DNA from: an uncultured Ruminococcus sp.
GTDB lineage: Bacteria; Bacillota; Clostridia; Oscillospirales; Ruminococcaceae
Assembly (NCBI GenBank): GCA_900539835.1
Contig: UQDR01000026.1
Location: 1 to 26,756, forward strand
Length of the DNA: 26,756 nucleotides
Direction of reading: 5' to 3'
This document shows, piece by piece, positions 21,875-26,756 of this stretch; within the stretch, counting starts at the first letter, position 1, and every line of letters starts with the position of its first letter. The position numbers were made by a program, and so were the translations under genes. The notes under the pieces are model-generated. The model searched no databases and was not told where the DNA came from. It worked only from the letters and a program-made list of their open reading frames with translations.

Positions 21875-23983
21875 ATGATTAAGTTTGGAAAATGGGTTGT
21901 GAAGCATCGTGTCATAATCCTGATTCTGGGGGTTTTGCTTTTAGTGCCGTCTGCATTAGGTATGGCAAATACCAGAATTAATTATGATATCCTGTCTTAC
22001 CTCCCCAAAGATATCGAAACAATGAAAGGCCAGGATGTGCTTATGGAGGATTTCGGAAAGGGCGGATTCTCCATGGTCATGATCGACGGAATGACTGATA
22101 AACAAGTGTCGGATACGAAAAAGAAAATTGAAAAAATTGACCATGTAGCCGACGTGGTTTGGTATGATACTATCGCCGATATAACACTTCCGAAGGAAGT
22201 CCTGCCTGAAAATCTTTATGATTTCTTTAATTCGGGAGATTCCACCTTAATGGCGGTATTTTTTGACGATACAACCTCTGCCGACGGAACAATGGCAGCT
22301 ATCGAGGAAATCAGAAATGTTGCCGATAAACAATGTTTTGTAAGCGGACTTTCGGCAGTAATTACAGATACAAAAAATCTTTCTGAAAAAGAAACGGTAA
22401 TGTATGTTGTTATTGCTGTGCTCCTTACAAGCATAGTCCTTGCAGTAACAATGGATTCTTTTCTTGTACCTTTGTTTTTTATGCTTAGCATAGGCTTTGC
22501 TATACTATATAATTTAGGCTCAAATTATTTCATGGGCGAAATATCCTTTATTACTAAAGCACTTTCAGCAGTGCTCCAGCTTGGAGTAACCATGGACTAT
22601 TCAATTTTCTTGTGGCATAGCTATAAGGAAAAACAAAAGGTTTATCCGGGAGATAAAGAACGAGCAATGGCTCATGCAATTTCCAATACCTTTGTGTCCG
22701 TTGCAGGAAGCTCAATAACAACTATCGCAGGATTTCTCGCAATGTGCTTTATGAGCTTTACCCTCGGTCTTGATCTGGGAATTGTTATGGCAAAGGGCGT
22801 TATCTTCGGAGTTTTATGCTGTGTAACAATTTTGCCTTCATTTATTCTTATCTTTGATAAAGCAATTGAGAAAACCTCACATCGTGATATATTGCCGGAG
22901 TTTACAAAGACATCTAAGTTTATAGTTAAGCATTTCGGTGCCTTTGCAGTAGCCTTTTTAGTGCTCCTTGTTCCTGCATTATATGGCTATACTCATTATG
23001 ATATTTATTATAATCTTGACAGTACACTTCCTAAATATCTTGACAGTATAGTAGCCAACACAAAGCTATCTGAAGAGTATAATATGAATTGCACCCATAT
23101 GCTTCTGGTTGATGCGGATATGAAATCAAAGGATGCCATTGAAATGACGGAAAAAATGGAGAAAGTGGACGGCGTCAGCTTTGCATTGGGACTGGATTCA
23201 CTTATTGGACCGTCAATTCCGCAGGAGATAATTCCCGAAGAGGTCACTTCGATTCTTAAAAGCAACAACTGGCAGCTGATGCTTGTAGGCTCAGAATATG
23301 CAGTTGCCAGCGACGAACTGAACGAACAAATTGAAGAGCTAAATACTATTGCAAAACAATATGATGAAAATGAAATGCTTATAGGAGAAGGTCCGGCAAC
23401 CAAGGATCTTATTAACATTACCGACCATGACTTTGCGGTTGTAAGCATAGTTTCTATAGGTGTAATATTCCTGATCATTGCAGTTGTATTAAAATCAATT
23501 TCATTGCCTGTAATTCTTGTTTCGGTAATCGAGCTTGCAATTTTCATCAATATGGGAATACCATGCTATACAAATACAGAGCTTCCGTTTGTAGCGTCAA
23601 TAGTAATAGGAACCATACAACTGGGTGCTACTGTTGACTATGCAATTCTTATGACCACACGTTATAAGAAAGAGCGTGTCAGCGGAAAGGAAAAGAAAGG
23701 CGCCGTTGAAATTGCCCTAAGAGCTTCAATAAAATCTATAATTGTCAGCGCATTGGGATTTTTCGCCGCAACCTTTGGCGTAGGTATGTATTCGGCAATA
23801 GATATGATTTCAGCTCTTTGTACCCTGATGTCAAGAGGAGCAATCATAAGCATGCTTACGGTAATTCTTATACTGCCGTCAATGTTTATGATATTTGATA
23901 AAGTTATTTGTAAAACAACAATGGGCATGGGAAAATGCAGCCATAAAAGCAAAGAAAAAAACAACGTTTATATAAATGCCTGA
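21875..23983 (+). CDS. MMPL/RND-family exporter, about 702 aa
   Basis: Proton-driven membrane transporter of the MMPL group (lipid or hydrophobic-compound export). Two matching halves: TM1 (HRVIILILGVLLLVPSAL), an extracytoplasmic loop of about 130 residues, five more TMs from about 176 (VMYVVIAVLLTSIVLAVTMD); then a second TM1 near 355 (FGAFAVAFLVLLVPALYGY), a loop, and a second five-TM set from about 527. The MMPL-type motifs LQLGVTMDYSIFLWHSYKE and QLGATVDYAILMTTRYKKE carry the Asp-Tyr pairs thought to relay protons. An ATG at 21869 is also in frame, but AAAGG is only 3 bases from it, so the second ATG at 21875 is better placed. First gene of a TetR-controlled operon with the heptad-repeat protein 33 bases downstream. 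Substrate unknown. Confidence 0.9.
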   Translation: MIKFGKWVVKHRVIILILGVLLLVPSALGMANTRINYDILSYLPKDIETMKGQDVLMEDFGKGGFSMVMIDGMTDKQVSDTKKKIEKIDHVADVVWYDTIADITLPKEVLPENLYDFFNSGDSTLMAVFFDDTTSADGTMAAIEEIRNVADKQCFVSGLSAVITDTKNLSEKETVMYVVIAVLLTSIVLAVTMDSFLVPLFFMLSIGFAILYNLGSNYFMGEISFITKALSAVLQLGVTMDYSIFLWHSYKEKQKVYPGDKERAMAHAISNTFVSVAGSSITTIAGFLAMCFMSFTLGLDLGIVMAKGVIFGVLCCVTILPSFILIFDKAIEKTSHRDILPEFTKTSKFIVKHFGAFAVAFLVLLVPALYGYTHYDIYYNLDSTLPKYLDSIVANTKLSEEYNMNCTHMLLVDADMKSKDAIEMTEKMEKVDGVSFALGLDSLIGPSIPQEIIPEEVTSILKSNNWQLMLVGSEYAVASDELNEQIEELNTIAKQYDENEMLIGEGPATKDLINITDHDFAVVSIVSIGVIFLIIAVVLKSISLPVILVSVIELAIFINMGIPCYTNTELPFVASIVIGTIQLGATVDYAILMTTRYKKERVSGKEKKGAVEIALRASIKSIIVSALGFFAATFGVGMYSAIDMISALCTLMSRGAIISMLTVILILPSMFMIFDKVICKTTMGMGKCSHKSKEKNNVYINA

Positions 23984-24016
23984 TAAATGAATATACAGAA
24001 AGGAAATGTCATAGTT

Positions 24017-26446
24017 ATGAGAAAATACACTAAAATTATTGCAGGGATTCTCGCAATTCTGATTTCAGCAGGAGCAACCGGAATGTATGCAATTGCTCAG
24101 GACGAGGATAAAGAAAATGCAAAGCAGGTTGTAAAGTCAGTAGAAGAAAGTAAAACAGAGGATCATAATTCAGAAAGAACAGCTTCAGATAAAAATACAT
24201 TTAAAGACGAAACCGTCTATATTACAACTGACGCTGAGGGAAATACCAAAAAGATTATTGTGAGCGATTGGCTGAAAAATTATAAAGCCGACAGCCTTGT
24301 GAAAGATATTACTAATCTTTCTGAAATAGAAAATGTAAAAGGAAATGAAAGCTTTCAGCTGGACGGGAAAAATTTAAATTGGTCAGCCGATGGAAAGGAT
24401 ATCTATTATAAGGGTATCGGAAACGAACAAAGTCCTGTAGAAGTAAAAATCAGCTATAAACTTGACGGTAAAGATATTTCTGCTGAAAATATTGTGGGCA
24501 AAAGCGGTAAAGTCGAGATAAAATATGATTTTGTAAATAATCTCAAAACCACCGAGAAAATCGACGGCAAAAAGATTGAGGTTTATGTACCTTTTGTTAC
24601 AGTCAGTGCGTCAATTTTAGATTCAGATAAGTTTTCTAATGTAGAGGTCACAAACGGAAAGGTTATTTCTGACGGAAGCCGAACCATTGTAGCAGGCTTG
24701 GCGTTCCCCGGACTTTCTGAAAGCTTGGGAATTGATGATAAGGACTTGGAGGACGTTGATGTTGAAATACCTGACGGTTTCAAAATTACCGCGGATGTAG
24801 AAAACTTTGAAACTACTACAGCAATTACAGCAGTTACCAATGAGGTCTTTTCAGCACTTGATTTTGATGATACAGATTCTATTGAAGAAATTACAGACAA
24901 ATTAAATGAGATAAATGACGCAGCGACAGCCCTTTGTGACGGAACTGGTGAATTATATAAGGGTACAAGTGATCTGGCTGATGGTGCGAAAAACCTGTCA
25001 ACAGGTGTTGACACTCTCTACAGCGGTTCTACGGAGCTTGACATCGGTGCAAAAAAGCTTGCTGACGGTACAAATAAATTAACTTTAGGCGCAAAAACAC
25101 TGAGCGATTCTACAGGAACACTTTCTACAGGAATTTCGTCAGCAAAAAAAGGTTCTTCTGAATTAGTCAAAGGCTTTTCACAGGTTCAGGACGGTTCAAA
25201 GGCATTGTTGAACGGTTCGGGCACTCTTGAGAAGGGTGTTAATGACTTGTCCACAGGAGGTTCTTCTCTTGAAAAGGGAGCTTCTGATTTATATAGCGGC
25301 ACAGAAAAGCTTCAATCCGGTACAAAGCAATTGAATGAAAAGACAGGCGAACTTAAAGCAGGGCTCGACAGTGCAAAATCAGGTTCAAAGGCTCTGGCTG
25401 ACGGTGCGAAAACTGTAGGCAAAGGAGTAAAGGAGCTTTCCACAGGCGCACAAGGAATTGAAAACGGAGCAACGGCGCTTTCTTCGGGAATTGATAGCGC
25501 TTATGCCGGTTTATCTCAAACAATAGAAGCAAACAAACAGGTACTCGCAGGACTTCAGCAATTATATCAGCAGGTACAAACTCCTGAAGTACAGACAATG
25601 ATTGCAACCTTGAAGCAAACCATTGCAGGACAGGAAAAGGTCCTGTATAACCTGGGCAGCGACGGGGCTATCAAATCAGGTGCAGAGCAGCTGAAGCTTG
25701 GCTCACAGCAATTATCCGACGGCATTTTAAAGGTTGACGAAGGAATCAATGGAGAAAAAGGTCTTTCGGCAGGAGCAGCATCACTTGACAGTGGTTTAAA
25801 AAAGCTTCAAACAGGAAGCTGTCAGCTTTATTCTGCAACAACTGAACTAAGCAAATCAAGTCAGCAGCTTAATTCAGGTGCAAAACAGGTTGCAGGAGGT
25901 GCGTCACAGCTTAACGGCGGAATATCTTCATTGAAGGATGGTTCATCAAAGGTCATAGGCGGTGTTAATTCACTTGACGCAGGTATATCAAAGCTTGCAG
26001 ACGGCTCAAAGAGTCTTGATGACGGTTTACTTCAGCTGAACACGGGTGCTTCAAAGCTTTTCGGAGGCACAAAAGAGCTTTATTCTTCAAGTATTCTTCT
26101 TGATGATGGAGCAAAATCCTTATCAGCAGGAAGCGGCAAGCTTTCAGCAGGTGTAAAGACCTTGAAAGACGGCAGTACAACTCTGATTGAAGGAGTTAAA
26201 AAGCTTAATGAGGGTGCAAAAACTCTTGACGAAGGAATGAACAAATTTAATGATAAAGCAATTCAGAAGATAGTAGAATTGTTTGACGGCGATGCGTCAG
26301 AACTGATCGACAGACTGAAAGCTTTATCCGAGGCTTCTAAGAATTACAACAGCTATTCAGGTATTTCTGAAGATATGGACGGTGCAGTTAAATTTGTTTA
26401 TGTTATCGACGGTATCAGTTCAGATTCGGATAAAAAGTCAAAATAA
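24017..26446 (+). CDS. Secreted heptad-repeat protein, YhgE/Pip-like, about 809 aa
   Basis: The start at 24017 (MRKYTKIIAGILAILISAG) has GAAAGGAA upstream and gives a clean signal peptide ending near TGMYAIAQD; an in-frame ATG at 23987 lacks a ribosome site. Residues about 50-290 are a beta-rich domain of the type found beside MMPL transporters in Firmicutes (VYITTDAEGNTKKIIVSDW, VGKSGKVEIKY). From about 306 comes a run of 27 contiguous heptads of the form L-x-x-G-x-x-x, for example LADGAKN, LSTGVDT, LYSGSTE. A break (about 496-556, with a QQLYQQVQ helix) is followed by about 26 more heptads to about 743 and a hydrophilic end with no membrane anchor (SDSDKKSK). Such repeats occur in YhgE/Pip phage-receptor-type proteins, but those have C-terminal TMs. 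Probably an extracytoplasmic coiled or solenoid rod working with the exporter; inference from operon position. Confidence 0.85.
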   Translation: MRKYTKIIAGILAILISAGATGMYAIAQDEDKENAKQVVKSVEESKTEDHNSERTASDKNTFKDETVYITTDAEGNTKKIIVSDWLKNYKADSLVKDITNLSEIENVKGNESFQLDGKNLNWSADGKDIYYKGIGNEQSPVEVKISYKLDGKDISAENIVGKSGKVEIKYDFVNNLKTTEKIDGKKIEVYVPFVTVSASILDSDKFSNVEVTNGKVISDGSRTIVAGLAFPGLSESLGIDDKDLEDVDVEIPDGFKITADVENFETTTAITAVTNEVFSALDFDDTDSIEEITDKLNEINDAATALCDGTGELYKGTSDLADGAKNLSTGVDTLYSGSTELDIGAKKLADGTNKLTLGAKTLSDSTGTLSTGISSAKKGSSELVKGFSQVQDGSKALLNGSGTLEKGVNDLSTGGSSLEKGASDLYSGTEKLQSGTKQLNEKTGELKAGLDSAKSGSKALADGAKTVGKGVKELSTGAQGIENGATALSSGIDSAYAGLSQTIEANKQVLAGLQQLYQQVQTPEVQTMIATLKQTIAGQEKVLYNLGSDGAIKSGAEQLKLGSQQLSDGILKVDEGINGEKGLSAGAASLDSGLKKLQTGSCQLYSATTELSKSSQQLNSGAKQVAGGASQLNGGISSLKDGSSKVIGGVNSLDAGISKLADGSKSLDDGLLQLNTGASKLFGGTKELYSSSILLDDGAKSLSAGSGKLSAGVKTLKDGSTTLIEGVKKLNEGAKTLDEGMNKFNDKAIQKIVELFDGDASELIDRLKALSEASKNYNSYSGISEDMDGAVKFVYVIDGISSDSDKKSK

Positions 26447-26469
26447 CAAAAATTAATATTTGCTTTTTT

Positions 26470-26500
26470 GGGCATCCATAAGGGTGCCCTTTATTTGTTT
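26470..26500 (+). terminator. Terminator of the exporter operon
   Basis: GGGCATCC-ATAA-GGGTGCCC (26470-26489, one G-U pair) followed by TTTATTTGTTTTTT, 24 bases after the stop codon. Confidence 0.9.
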
Positions 26501-26756
26501 TTTACGCACAATCATGACCCGTGAGGGGAGCATATTAACGGGAGATCGCAGGTCTCCCCTACGTCAGTTTTACAAACCTATCACAGTATGCGTTAGGTCG
26601 GGACGTCGAGGACAAACTCAGCTACGCTGAGTTACGGTCCTACACAGAAACAGGACATAAATTACCTTACGTGGAAACGGGACGTCGAGGACGCCGTCCC
26701 CTACAATATAAAATTAAAGTTTAGGTCAACCCTTTTTAAAGGGTTGCAGGGGTCAA
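26501..26756. repeat. Palindrome-rich intergenic repeat, gene-free
   Basis: No gene. Several perfect or near-perfect palindromes: GGGAGA/TCTCCC (26540-26558), AACTCAGC-TAC-GCTGAGTT (26615-26633), GGGACG/CGTCCC (26679-26700) and AACCCTTT-TT-AAAGGGTT (26728-26745). The 15-base word CGGGACGTCGAGGAC occurs twice (26599-26613 and 26678-26692), 79 bases apart. It is more GC-rich than the neighbouring coding DNA, and the arrangement resembles dispersed intergenic repeats common in gut Clostridia. Confidence 0.6.

Noticed and set aside
22216..23550. Minus-strand open frames of 90-180 codons inside the exporter gene
   Set aside because: Serine-rich antisense shadows of the MMPL frame; no independent start signals.
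24583..25014. 143-codon minus-strand frame inside the heptad-repeat gene
   Set aside because: Antisense reading of a repetitive gene produces long open frames by codon bias; no ribosome site or family match.

Overview
This 26.8 kb window comes from an AT-rich, low-GC Gram-positive bacterium, most likely a member of the Clostridia (gut Eubacteriales type). The basis is the gene set (oligoendopeptidase F, shikimate dehydrogenase, TetR/MMPL exporter), strong AGGAGG-type ribosome binding sites, TTGACA-N17-TATAAT promoters, and mobile elements of Firmicutes type (IS200/IS605, IS3, large serine recombinase). No species call is possible from the sequence alone.

There are three blocks. (1) 1-2000: the oligoendopeptidase F gene with its own promoter and terminator. 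(2) About 2100-19550: a long accessory region with IS elements, decaying recombinases and many immune-type genes. In order these are an IS200/IS605 element with a frameshifted transposase; an unknown 340-aa gene; a DUF4062 (TIR-like) gene broken at a homopolymer; a 41-aa plus 265-aa operon; an AlbA_2/HATPase gene; a KAP-type P-loop NTPase split at an A8 tract, followed by a heavily frameshifted DUF4238 gene; a divergent two-TM protein; a methyltransferase; a tyrosine recombinase; a serine recombinase with three in-frame stops, cut off exactly at an IS3 end; and a segment flanked by two inverted IS3-left-end copies that holds a TIR gene (IS-truncated and frameshifted) and a 253-aa partner gene. 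(3) 19.6-26.8 kb: a tRNA-Met/tRNA-Glu operon, aroE with a TetR regulator, and a divergent operon for an MMPL/RND-type exporter plus a secreted protein built of about 53 glycine-containing heptads. The window ends in a palindrome-rich, probably dispersed intergenic repeat.

The accessory region lies directly 3' of tRNA-Glu, as genomic islands often do, though I found no matching att repeat. Its genes look like successive anti-phage or immunity modules. Three of them (DUF4062, KAP, TIR) are each interrupted by a single-base change in a homopolymer. The long genes outside the region are intact. That suggests either real decay, phase-variable silencing, or homopolymer sequence error limited to AT-rich tracts.

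The best-supported regulatory circuit is at 21.6-21.9 kb. Four near-identical TGAC-N5-GTCA operators lie between divergent consensus promoters for tetR-aroE and for the exporter/heptad-repeat operon, so TetR very probably controls both directions. The exporter and the heptad-repeat protein are 33 nt apart and share one terminator, which points to a joint cell-envelope function.
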